DNA of 36,870 nucleotides from Desulfuromonas sp. TF (GTDB lineage: Bacteria; Desulfobacterota; Desulfuromonadia; Desulfuromonadales; ATBO01): assembly GCF_000472285.1 (NCBI RefSeq), contig NZ_KI421419.1:81343-118212 (forward strand), written 5' to 3'. This document shows, piece after piece, positions 21,570 through 29,728 of this stretch (positions are counted from its first letter, which is position 1; every line of letters starts with the position of its first letter). Under the pieces are notes generated by a model, which worked only from the letters and a program-made list of their open reading frames with translations, was not told the origin of the DNA and made no database searches. The position numbers and the translations under genes were made by a program.

Positions 21570-23588
21570 TTGTCTCAGGTCGTATTTTCCAGCTGGGGAA
21601 GAAACATCGTCGATAACCGCCAGGGAGGCAGCAGCGAAACTGAGATTTTTCAGAAGAAGCTGCCGGTGACCTACGACGGCGATCGCCCGTGGTCCGCCTT
21701 TATGGGATGGGATGGGGTGATCCTCACCAGCCCGGGAGTGGATGTGGTGGCCATGGCCGCCGAATATGCCAGGCGGGTCCAGGAGAATTACTGCTGCGCT
21801 AAATGCACCCCCGGAAAGCGCGGCACCCGCGTCATGCAGGATACCCTCGCCCGCATCGTCTCCGGCCATGGGGAAGAGCGTGATCTGGCGACCATCGAAA
21901 GTATCGCCGGACTGCTGGAGAATTGCAAATGCACCCTCTGCATGACCTCCGCGGTGCCGGTGCTGGATACGGTCAAGCATTTCCGCGACGATTATCTCGC
22001 CTATATCCGCGGCGAGCGCAAACCGAAGCCGGCATCCTATAAGGTCAAACTTACCGCGCCGTGCCAGGACAAGTGTCCTGCCCACATCGACATTCCGGCC
22101 TATATTGAAACGATCAAGGACCGCCGCTACGGCCACTCCCTCTCCGTGATCCGGGAAAGCATGCCGCTGCCGGCGGTCTGCGGCCGGGTCTGCCCGCATC
22201 CCTGTGAAACCGCCTGCCGTCGCAAGAATGTGGATGAGCCGATCAATATCATGGTTCTCAAGCGCACGGCGGCCGATTACGAGTGGAAGCACCACAAGAC
22301 TCCGCCGATGCAGCCCAAGCCTCGCAGGGACAAGACCGTGGCCGTGGTCGGGGCCGGGCCGGCCGGACTGGCGGCGGCCTATTACCTGGCCCTCGAAGGG
22401 TATCCCGTCACCATTTACGAGGCGCTTCCCGAAGGCTTCGGCGGCGGTATGATCGCCGTGGGCATTCCCGCCTACCGGATGCCGCGTCATCTTCTGCAAC
22501 GAGATATCGACATCATCAGCAGCCTCGGGGTGGAGATCATCTACAGCACCCGGATCGGCAAGGATATCCCACTGGCCGAGCTGAAGGAAAAATACGACGC
22601 CGTTTTCCTCGCTCCCGGCGCCCATCGCTCCAAGCCCATGGGGGTTGAAGGCGAGGACAAGGGGTACGAAGGCTTTCTTCCCGGCGGCATCGATTTTCTC
22701 CGCGAGGCCTACATGGGACAGCCGACCGGCATGGGCAAGAAGGTCGTGGTGGTCGGCGGCGGCAACACCGCCATCGACTGCGTACGCGTCGCGCTGCGAG
22801 AAGGGGCGGAAGATTCCATCCTGGTGTATCGCCGGACCCGCAAGGAGATGCCGGCCGATTCCTGGGAAGTGGACGGAGCCGAAGAGGAAGGGGTTCAGTT
22901 CGAATTTCTGGTCAATCCGACCCGCATCGTCACCGAGAACAACAAGGTCGTCGGCGTGGAGGTGGTCAAAATGGCGCTCGGCGAGCCGGACGAATCAGGA
23001 CGCCGCCGCCCCGCGCCGGTCCCCGGAAGTGAATATGTCATCGAATGTGATACGGTCATTCCGGCCATCGGCCAGGATCCCGACCTCTCCTTCATTCCCG
23101 AGGACCTGGGGATCGACATCACCCGCTGGAATACCGTTGTCACCAAGCACCTCCCCCTGAAGAATGCGGCCGACCGGGAGCTGAAGGACGGCATGGGCAA
23201 CCCTCTTTCCCGAACTCTGATTACCGACCTCGACGGGGTCTTTGCCGGCGGGGATGCCGAAATCGGCCCTCTCACCGTCGTGGCATGCGTCGGCAGCGGG
23301 CACCGGGCCGCCCGGGTCATCCAGCGCTATCTCGAAGAGGGGCAGGTCTATCTCAGCGACGACGATATCATGGAAGATATCCTCTCCCACCTCGGGGTTT
23401 ACGACAAGAATGAAGAGGTTCCCGTACTCGATGCCGCCGCCAGGGAAAACCAGGCGGAGATCCACGGGCGGCAGCGGGCGAGCTTCAAGAACTACTCCGA
23501 GGTGGAACTCGGGCTCAAGGACAGTCAGGCGGTTCGGGAAGCGGAGCGGTGTCTGCGGTGCTACCGTGTGGCCATGATGGCGGTATAA
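21570..23588 (+). CDS. sfrB: NAD(P)H oxidoreductase flavin subunit SfrB (GltD-like with NuoF-type iron-sulfur domain)
   Basis: A 672-residue protein. Residues about 70-140 are the NuoF-type [4Fe-4S] domain (Cys76, Cys79, Cys121, Cys124 among candidates). About 160-235 is the GltD-type Fer4_20 domain (Cys165/169 and Cys204/208/212/216). About 257-600 is a GltD-like FAD/NAD(P)H domain (GAGPAG 261-266; second Rossmann GGGNTA 396-401). It matches SfrB of the cytoplasmic NADPH-dependent Fe(III) reductase SfrAB of Geobacter. Genetic work on that enzyme points to a role in NADPH balance during acetate growth rather than direct metal respiration. The start is TTG 21570, with AGGAGG 6 nt upstream. The sfrA partner follows after 85 nt. 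Confidence 0.9.
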   Translation: MSQVVFSSWGRNIVDNRQGGSSETEIFQKKLPVTYDGDRPWSAFMGWDGVILTSPGVDVVAMAAEYARRVQENYCCAKCTPGKRGTRVMQDTLARIVSGHGEERDLATIESIAGLLENCKCTLCMTSAVPVLDTVKHFRDDYLAYIRGERKPKPASYKVKLTAPCQDKCPAHIDIPAYIETIKDRRYGHSLSVIRESMPLPAVCGRVCPHPCETACRRKNVDEPINIMVLKRTAADYEWKHHKTPPMQPKPRRDKTVAVVGAGPAGLAAAYYLALEGYPVTIYEALPEGFGGGMIAVGIPAYRMPRHLLQRDIDIISSLGVEIIYSTRIGKDIPLAELKEKYDAVFLAPGAHRSKPMGVEGEDKGYEGFLPGGIDFLREAYMGQPTGMGKKVVVVGGGNTAIDCVRVALREGAEDSILVYRRTRKEMPADSWEVDGAEEEGVQFEFLVNPTRIVTENNKVVGVEVVKMALGEPDESGRRRPAPVPGSEYVIECDTVIPAIGQDPDLSFIPEDLGIDITRWNTVVTKHLPLKNAADRELKDGMGNPLSRTLITDLDGVFAGGDAEIGPLTVVACVGSGHRAARVIQRYLEEGQVYLSDDDIMEDILSHLGVYDKNEEVPVLDAAARENQAEIHGRQRASFKNYSEVELGLKDSQAVREAERCLRCYRVAMMAV

Positions 23589-23604
23589 GAACGAATCGTA
23601 TCAG

Positions 23605-23659
23605 GGCAAAAGGCGAAGGGTAGATGGGTTAGCCGCCCTCAGCCTTTTGCCGTTTTTTT
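23605..23659 (+). terminator. Intrinsic-terminator-like hairpin between sfrB and sfrA
   Basis: Bases 23605-23620 pair with 23636-23651 at 14 of 16 positions (core GGCAAAAGGC/GCCTTTTGCC), followed by seven T. The left arm parses as G-led heptads (GGCAAAA, GGCGAAG, GGTAGAT, GGGTTAG), a weaker form of the arrays elsewhere. It could reduce sfrA transcription relative to sfrB. Confidence 0.75.
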
Positions 23660-23673
23660 GAGGTGAAAACATT

Positions 23674-26244
23674 ATGGTCACTCTGACGATCGACGGCAAA
23701 ACAACAAGCGCACCTGCTGGGACGACGATTCTTGAGGCGGCCCGCCAGGTGGGCATCACCATCCCGACCCTCTGCTGGCTGGAAAAGATCTCCCCGACCG
23801 GGGCCTGCCGGATCTGCGTGGTGGAGGTGGAAGGTATCGACCGGCCGCAGACCGCCTGCAATACGCCGGTCAAAGAGGGGATCGTCGTCACCACGCGCAC
23901 CCAGAAGCTTCAGGCCATCCGCAAGCAGGTGGTCGAGCTCCTTCTGGTCAATCATCCCCTCGACTGTCCCGTCTGCGATGCCGGCGGGGAATGCCAGCTG
24001 CAGGACATCTGCTATGAATTCGATGTGGCGTCTCAGCCCTTCGAAGCCGAAGACGTCAATCACCCGACGATCAACGAGTGGCCTCTGATCCAGCAGGTTC
24101 CCAACCGCTGTGTGCTCTGCGAGAAGTGCGTCAAGGTCTGCCATGAGGTGATCGGTTCGCAGTCGCTCTTCCTGAACGAAACCGGGGACAAGGCTTTCAT
24201 CGACAAACACCTTGAGCTTTGCGAGTACTGCGGCAGCTGCGTTGCGGTATGTCCCGTAGGGACCATGATCTCCAAACCCTTCAGGTTCAAGGCACGCCCC
24301 TGGGAATTGACCCGAATCCCCAGCACCTGCACTTATTGCGGCAGTCACTGCCAGATCGACCTCAACGTCAAGAATAATCAGGTTCTCCGGGTCACCTCCG
24401 AGGACGGCGTGACCGTCAACGACGGAACTCTCTGCGTCGGCGGATTTTTCGGGTACGGTTATATAAACTCGGAGAAGAGGCTCCGGCGGCCTGCCCTCAG
24501 GAAGGACGGGGTAAACCAGCCGGCCACCTGGAACGAGGCATTGAAAGCCGTGGCTGACAAGATCCGCGAACTGCGGGCAAGTGCCGGTGCCGACGCCCTG
24601 GCTGGACTGGGCTCGCCGCGCCTGACCAACGAGGAGAGCTATCTTTTTCAGAAGTTCTTCCGGGCTGCCGTAGGGACCAATAATATCGATTCAGAGGCCC
24701 GTTTCGGCGCCTTGAGGACTCTCAAGGCCCTCGATGCCGCCCTCGGTCTGAAGGGCCCCAGCAACCGTCTGGATCGCATCGGCAAGTCCGAGGCGGTACT
24801 GGTCTTCGCCTCCGATGTCACCGCAGAAGCACCGGCCATCGACTGGCAGATCGAAACCGCCTGCCGCAAGCGGGACGGCAAGCTGGTCGTCGCCAACATG
24901 CGCAGGGTGAAGCTGACCCGCTATGCCGAAACCTTTCTTCATTACCGACCGGGCAGCGAAGTCTTTCTGGCCAACGCCCTGGGTCGGATCATCCTGGAGA
25001 AGGGATTGGCGGACGAGGCGTTTCTCACCCGGTATGTGGAAAACCTCGATGAACTCAAGGCCCATCTGCTGGCGGTCGACCTGAAGGAGGCGATTGCCGA
25101 GACGGGACTGTCACTGCAACTCCTCGAAGAAGCGGCCCTTTATCTGGGCGCCGCCGGTTCAGTGGCCATCATCTTCGGCGAGGATGTTATAAAGAGCGAC
25201 CAGGCTGAACTGAAGATCGCTGCGATCGGCAATCTCGCCCTGGTGACCGGGGCTCTGCACGGCGATATCGGCGGACTCTTCCCGGTCAATGAAAAAGGGA
25301 ACATGCAGAGCCTTCTCGACATGGGAGTCTACCCCGAGTCCCTCCCCGGCTACCAGGAGTATGCCTCGGCTAAGTCCCGGTTCGAGCAGGCCTGGCAGGT
25401 CAAGCTGCCGGACGGCGGCCGTGACGCCCTGGGCATCCTGGAGGGAATCGAAAAGGGGGAAATCAAGTTCCTCTACCTGGCCGCCACCAACCCCGTGACC
25501 TCTTTCCCCGAGAGCGGCCGCTGGCGCAAGGCGCTGGAGAAGGTCGAGTTCCTGGTGGTGCAGGATATCCTCTCCTCCGAATTGACCGCCATGGCCGACG
25601 TGGTGCTCCCCGGAACTTCCTTCGCTGAGAAGAGCGGAAGCGTCACCTCCCTCGATCACCGGGTCAGCTGTCTGGGCAAGGCGCTGACTCCCGTCGGCGA
25701 GGCCCGGGAAGACCTGGAAATCCTGGCGGACCTCTATGCCCGGGTTTCAGGAAACGGCCAACAGCCACTTAACGCCGAGGCGGTGCTAAGCGAGTTGAAG
25801 AAGCTGACACCTCTCTACAGCGAGGTCTGCTTCACCGGCCACGGGAGGTGCCGCCCCTGCCTGAAGGAGCCCTATGTCCCCGAAGAGAAGAGCCTGACCT
25901 ACATCCCGGTCGAGGGGAGTCCGGCCGAAACCGGTCTGCAGCTTCTCAGTGGGAAGATCCTCTCTCACTTCGGCACCACCTCCACCTATGCCGACGGTTG
26001 CCTGGAGGCAGCCCCCTCCGGCTATATCGAAATCCACCCCGAGGATGCCAAAGCCTGCGGCGTCGAGGACGGCGGGAGGATCAAAGTGACCTCCACCGCC
26101 GGCTCGGCCCAGGGCCCCGTGCTTATCAGCGGCAATGTGCCCAAGGGTCTGCTCTTCGCTCCCTATCACTTCAGGGAGCTCAATATCCAGCAGGTGATCC
26201 CGCAGGGCCGGAACCGTGCCGTCGTGGAAATCACCAGGGCCTGA
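23674..26244 (+). CDS. sfrA: NAD(P)H oxidoreductase large subunit SfrA (NuoG/formate dehydrogenase-like)
   Basis: An 856-residue multi-cluster protein. It has an N-terminal [2Fe-2S] ferredoxin domain (Cys34/45/48/62), a His94-Cys98/101/107 [4Fe-4S] motif and two ferredoxin clusters (Cys146/149/152/156 and Cys183/186/189/193). A molybdopterin-oxidoreductase-type cluster (Cys219/222/226/254) and a long molybdopterin-like domain to about residue 735 follow, with a dinucleotide-binding beta-barrel at the end. This is the NuoG/FdhA architecture and fits SfrA, partner of the flavin subunit SfrB. Whether it holds molybdenum is unknown. ATG 23674 is preceded by TGAGGTG. A strong terminator follows. 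Confidence 0.9.
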   Translation: MVTLTIDGKTTSAPAGTTILEAARQVGITIPTLCWLEKISPTGACRICVVEVEGIDRPQTACNTPVKEGIVVTTRTQKLQAIRKQVVELLLVNHPLDCPVCDAGGECQLQDICYEFDVASQPFEAEDVNHPTINEWPLIQQVPNRCVLCEKCVKVCHEVIGSQSLFLNETGDKAFIDKHLELCEYCGSCVAVCPVGTMISKPFRFKARPWELTRIPSTCTYCGSHCQIDLNVKNNQVLRVTSEDGVTVNDGTLCVGGFFGYGYINSEKRLRRPALRKDGVNQPATWNEALKAVADKIRELRASAGADALAGLGSPRLTNEESYLFQKFFRAAVGTNNIDSEARFGALRTLKALDAALGLKGPSNRLDRIGKSEAVLVFASDVTAEAPAIDWQIETACRKRDGKLVVANMRRVKLTRYAETFLHYRPGSEVFLANALGRIILEKGLADEAFLTRYVENLDELKAHLLAVDLKEAIAETGLSLQLLEEAALYLGAAGSVAIIFGEDVIKSDQAELKIAAIGNLALVTGALHGDIGGLFPVNEKGNMQSLLDMGVYPESLPGYQEYASAKSRFEQAWQVKLPDGGRDALGILEGIEKGEIKFLYLAATNPVTSFPESGRWRKALEKVEFLVVQDILSSELTAMADVVLPGTSFAEKSGSVTSLDHRVSCLGKALTPVGEAREDLEILADLYARVSGNGQQPLNAEAVLSELKKLTPLYSEVCFTGHGRCRPCLKEPYVPEEKSLTYIPVEGSPAETGLQLLSGKILSHFGTTSTYADGCLEAAPSGYIEIHPEDAKACGVEDGGRIKVTSTAGSAQGPVLISGNVPKGLLFAPYHFRELNIQQVIPQGRNRAVVEITRA

Positions 26245-26272
26245 CGGCTGCTTCCATCTTGAAGTAAATTTA

Positions 26273-26308
26273 GGCGCCCCGGCGAAAAACGCTCGGGGCG
26301 CCTTTTTT
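26273..26308 (+). terminator. Intrinsic terminator after sfrA
   Basis: Stem GGCGCCCC/GGGGCGCC (26273-26280 with 26295-26302) with an inner GCG/CGC helix around AAAAA, followed by TTTTTT. Confidence 0.93.
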
Positions 26309-26361
26309 CATCCTGGTGCCACCAGCCACCAGGCTCAACGGATTAATCCCGGTTTTTTTCT

Positions 26362-26760
26362 TCAATGCTCTCTGTATCCCAGCACCACCAGTAGACAGCT
26401 TCCGTCGGCGATAACGTTGATGCCGGCCTTCCGGCATTTCTCTACTGCTGCGGGACTCTCGGCGCCGGGCTGCATCCAGACGTTCTCGACACCTTTGCCA
26501 ATGGCCTCGTCAACAACCGTCTCGGTTATTTTCGGCGGCGTGATGACTGAGAGGCTCTTGACGTCCGGGGGGAGGTCGGCAACGCCGGCGACGCAGGGAA
26601 CCCCCTCGATCTTATCCGCTCGTGGATTGATCGGAATAGCCTTTTTGCCGTTCGCCAGATAGCAGCGCAGTACCTTGTTGCCGTACTTCTCCCGATTGGT
26701 CGAGGCGCCGGCAACGCCGAAAGCCTGGGAACTCAAGAATTTTTCGATGCGAGGATCCAT
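26362..26760 (-). CDS. CoA-binding domain protein (YccU-like)
   Basis: A 132-residue Rossmann-fold protein of the CoA_binding_2 family: AFGVAGASTNREKYGNKVLR at the N-terminus (nucleotide loop), KAIPINPR, then a GVENVWMQPGAES segment and CRKAGINVIADGSCLLV. ATG 26760 has AAGGAGC 6 nt upstream; the frame stays open further upstream but without a sensible start. Family members bind CoA, but a catalytic role is not established. Single gene, divergent from the membrane protein gene at 27041. Confidence 0.9.
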   Translation of the reverse strand: MDPRIEKFLSSQAFGVAGASTNREKYGNKVLRCYLANGKKAIPINPRADKIEGVPCVAGVADLPPDVKSLSVITPPKITETVVDEAIGKGVENVWMQPGAESPAAVEKCRKAGINVIADGSCLLVVLGYREH

Positions 26761-26939
26761 GGTATGCTCCTTATGATAAATTGGATTATTTAAAATATTA
26801 CCAGAGCCTGGCGCCGCGGCGTAAAGTTCCGAAAGGAGAAGAGCCCCTGATTCCTTCCCGTTGCGGGACAGGCATTTCCGACCATCCGTCATAGGGTGCG
26901 CCACGGAGGAAAGGAATTGCCCGGAGTAAGTCGCATCTG

Positions 26940-26967
26940 TTGACAAGGAAAGGACTTGCGGTAGATT
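26940..26967 (+). promoter_or_regulatory. Candidate promoter for the membrane protein gene at 27041
   Basis: -35 TTGACA (26940-26945) and -10 TAGATT (26962-26967) with a 16-nt spacer. It gives a leader of about 65 nt. Confidence 0.5.
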
Positions 26968-27040
26968 TGGATAATCCGGACCTTGCAATGCACGATATCG
27001 CGGGAATACACAGAAAAATAAAGATAGAATGGAGACTGGA

Positions 27041-27511
27041 ATGGATGAGGTACGCAAGAGGCGTCTTGGGGTCAAAGTTTTCCGGCTTGCGGAGGTGTCG
27101 GAAGATGAATGGCGGAAGTTGATGCCCAGGTACTGGACCGAGACGAAGGTCTGGTGGCTGATTCCCACCTGGGTATTGATCGTTCTGTTGATTGCCGGCG
27201 CCGGACTTGTTCTCGCAGGGGATTCGTCCCTGCTGCGCCTTGAAGGTCTTGCCCTGGCCCTCCTTGCCGCAGGGAAGATCGGCGGTCGTTACAGCCAGAC
27301 GGATGGATTCCAGTTTGGATATGATCTGGGACGGTGGGACGGAGTCTGCCGAGCTCTGGATATCCATGAAAAAGAGCGGGAGGAACTTTACTTTCTGGCC
27401 CGCGGCCTGATTTACGATTCGGAATCTGAAACCGAACCAGAGAAACTCTCCGGGAAAGACAAACAGCACCTACCATCGGGAGTATTCCGGCCTTCCTCAT
27501 TTACTTCCTAG
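27041..27511 (+). CDS. Hypothetical membrane protein
   Basis: A 156-residue product. A basic N-terminus (about 1-35) is followed by two closely spaced hydrophobic segments (WWLIPTWVLIVLLIAGAGLV and LLRLEGLALALLAAGKIGG). Then comes a soluble part with FQFGYDLGRWDGVCRALD and an acidic tail. ATG 27041 is chosen over ATG 27029 because GGAG lies 6 nt upstream. A consensus-like promoter precedes it. No family is recognised. It ends tail to tail with the PAP2 gene, sharing the bases CTAG as both stop codons. Confidence 0.7.
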   Translation: MDEVRKRRLGVKVFRLAEVSEDEWRKLMPRYWTETKVWWLIPTWVLIVLLIAGAGLVLAGDSSLLRLEGLALALLAAGKIGGRYSQTDGFQFGYDLGRWDGVCRALDIHEKEREELYFLARGLIYDSESETEPEKLSGKDKQHLPSGVFRPSSFTS

Positions 27512-28287
27512 TGTCCCCCAATCGGATCCTTCCCCTCCTCCGTTTCTTCCTGAGGTGAAGCGCCTTCCGGTTCGATCCGGCCCCGGTACTGCAGCCAGCG
27601 GCCGAACTGCCAGCACGCCAATGTCCATAATGCGCCGGCAGTCCATCCGGCAAGTACATCCGTCGGCCAGTGAACCCCCATGTAGACCCTGCTGATGCCC
27701 ACCCCTATAGTCAGGAGAATAGCCAGGGTCAGCAGGTACAGCTTCATCCGCAGCCTTTTCTGCACCCGGCAGAGCAGGGCCGCCAGGGTCAGATAGGTCA
27801 CCGCAGACATCATCGCATGCCCACTCGGAAAACTCATCGTATAGACATAGGACTCGTGCGGCACCAGGTCGGGTCGCGGCCTGTCGAACCCCTGTTTCAA
27901 CAGCAGACTGAGAAAAATGCCGCTCCCCACTGCAACGGCCACCAGCAGCGCCGTGCGGCGTTTGTGCTCAAGCAGGAGAAACCCGATCACGGCAAAAGTC
28001 AGCAGCATGAGGACGGCCATGCCGCCGAGGGCGGTAAAATCGCGGCCGATTTCCTCGACCCATTTCGGCCCGATCGGATCGGAAAGATCCGCGGGATTCC
28101 GCAAGGCCAGCAGGATCAGCATGTCGAAGGCATGCGTATCGCCCTCCACCACGTTTTCCGCCAGTTCGATAAACGCCCATGCCCCGCCGGCCATCAGGAA
28201 GATGGTCAACAGGATACCAAGTTCATGTCGGTCGCGCGAGCGTATCAGCTTTGCCTGGAACCATCGCCGTGAGAAAGAGTCGCCCAT
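27508..28287 (-). CDS. PAP2-superfamily membrane phosphatase
   Basis: A 259-residue protein with about six membrane helices. The three phosphatase motifs are in order: KQGFDRPRP, SFPSGHA and SRVYMGVHWPTDVLAG (catalytic His in motif 3, and motif 2 His). It is related to undecaprenyl-pyrophosphate or phosphatidic-acid phosphatases; the substrate cannot be told. ATG 28287 is used (GAGGTGG just upstream in the transcript), not the far upstream start, whose extra residues are antisense-like and overlap nuoN. It lies 28 nt after nuoN on the same strand and may be read through from the nuo operon. Confidence 0.9.
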   Translation of the reverse strand: MGDSFSRRWFQAKLIRSRDRHELGILLTIFLMAGGAWAFIELAENVVEGDTHAFDMLILLALRNPADLSDPIGPKWVEEIGRDFTALGGMAVLMLLTFAVIGFLLLEHKRRTALLVAVAVGSGIFLSLLLKQGFDRPRPDLVPHESYVYTMSFPSGHAMMSAVTYLTLAALLCRVQKRLRMKLYLLTLAILLTIGVGISRVYMGVHWPTDVLAGWTAGALWTLACWQFGRWLQYRGRIEPEGASPQEETEEGKDPIGGH

Positions 28288-28315
28288 AACCACCTCTGAA
28301 AGCAGGGAGGAAGCC

Positions 28316-29728
28316 TCAAGGGATAATAAGTCCGATGAGGTCGAGCAGGGGCCCGGGGAACATGCCGAGAGCCAGGGTCGCGGCCAGGCAGATGGCAAGG
28401 GCGGTGTGTTCGGAAGCGCCGCCTCGGGCATGTTCGACCTCGCATTCATAGGTCATGAACATGTAGACGATGACCCGCAGGTAGTAGTAGAGAGAGACAA
28501 GGGAAGCGAGGATGCCGAGGACGGCCAGCCAGCCGTAGCCGGCTTCGATGGCGGCCCGGAAGATGGCGAATTTGCCGACGAAGCCGATGGTAGGGGGAAT
28601 GCCGGCCAGGGAGAAGAGAAAGACCGCCAGGACGGCGCAGCGGAAGGGGAAGCGCCAGCCGATGCCGTGGAAATCATCTAGGTTCTGCGGCTCTCCCTTC
28701 GGTCCGGAGAGGGAGGCGATGACTCCAAAGGCCCCGAGGTTGGCGACGGAGTAAGCGACCAGGTACAAGGCCACGGCGCGGTTCCCGGACGCCCCGCCAG
28801 CGAGCAGGGCGAGAAGGGTATAGCCCATGTGCACCACCGAGGAGTAGGCGAGCATCCGCTTGATGTTCTCCTGGTTCAGGGCAGCCAGGGTGCCGAAAAC
28901 CATGGAGAGGGCGGCCAGGGCCCAGAGAAGCGGTGCCAGGTCTCCGCGCGCGGGCATTCCCGCCAATACGGTGATCAGGGCGGCGAAGACCGCCCCCTTG
29001 GATCCGGTGGACAGGATACCGGTCACCGGCGCCGGCGATCCCTGGTAGACGTCCGGTGTCCAGAGGTGGAAAGGGACCAGGGAAACCTTGAAGCCGATCA
29101 CCACCAGGAGCATCCCCCAGCCGAGAAGCCCGATGGGCCGCATCTGCGCTCCTGAGGCGATACCAGCCATCGCCTCAGGCAGATGGAAGGTGCCGCTGGA
29201 GGTGTACACCAGGGCGATTCCAAAGGCGAGGAAGCCGGTGGCCACCGCCCCGAGGACGAGGTACTTCAGCCCCGCCTCGGCCCCCTGTGGATCGTCCTTG
29301 TGGAAGGCGATCAGGATATAAAGCACCAGGGTGAACGCCTCCAGGCCGAGGAAGAAGCCGACCAGGGAGGTGGCGGACGAAAGCAGGGCCATCCCGGCGG
29401 CGGCGAAGAGGATCAGGGCGGTATATTCCCCGCCGGCGAAGCGGCGTTCGTGGGCATAGCGCACCGAAAGGAGCAGGGTGATCGCAGCCGTCAGCGACCA
29501 GAGGGCGGTGAAGAAACGGGCGAAGGGTCCGGCGCCGTACATCCGGGTGATCTCCGCCACCGGCGGCGTATGGAAGGCGGCCGCGGCTGCCGCAGCCAGG
29601 GCGATCGCCGTCCCGAGCAGAACCAGGCGGCTGCGGCGCGGCCACCAGGCCCCGAGGAGCAGCACTCCTGTTGAGCCGAGAGCGAGGATCAGAATCGGAA
29701 AGAGGGCGGAGAGATCGGCTCGAGTCAC
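28316..29728 (-). CDS. nuoN: NADH-quinone oxidoreductase subunit N
   Basis: A 470-residue antiporter-like membrane subunit of respiratory complex I. Fourteen or so hydrophobic helices are visible. The family features include FFLGLEAFTLVLYILIAF (Glu in helix 5), LGAVATGFLAFGIALVY, and LLVVIGFKVSLVPFHLWTPD with its conserved lysine. It contributes to proton pumping. The start is GTG 29728, with AAAGGAGGG upstream, overlapping nuoM by 4 nt. It is the last nuo gene in transcription order. Confidence 0.96.
   Translation of the reverse strand: MTRADLSALFPILILALGSTGVLLLGAWWPRRSRLVLLGTAIALAAAAAAAFHTPPVAEITRMYGAGPFARFFTALWSLTAAITLLLSVRYAHERRFAGGEYTALILFAAAGMALLSSATSLVGFFLGLEAFTLVLYILIAFHKDDPQGAEAGLKYLVLGAVATGFLAFGIALVYTSSGTFHLPEAMAGIASGAQMRPIGLLGWGMLLVVIGFKVSLVPFHLWTPDVYQGSPAPVTGILSTGSKGAVFAALITVLAGMPARGDLAPLLWALAALSMVFGTLAALNQENIKRMLAYSSVVHMGYTLLALLAGGASGNRAVALYLVAYSVANLGAFGVIASLSGPKGEPQNLDDFHGIGWRFPFRCAVLAVFLFSLAGIPPTIGFVGKFAIFRAAIEAGYGWLAVLGILASLVSLYYYLRVIVYMFMTYECEVEHARGGASEHTALAICLAATLALGMFPGPLLDLIGLIIP

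Noticed and set aside
21531-22625. Minus-strand open frame of 364 codons
   Set aside because: Antisense to sfrB and its promoter; no recognisable product.
26761-27168. N-terminal extension of the CoA-binding protein
   Set aside because: The extra residues match no family, cross a divergent promoter and overlap the membrane protein gene; ATG 26760 has a good ribosome-binding site.
28288-28449. N-terminal extension of the PAP2 protein
   Set aside because: It overlaps the 3' end of nuoN in another frame; MGDSFSRRW at 28287 is a sound start.
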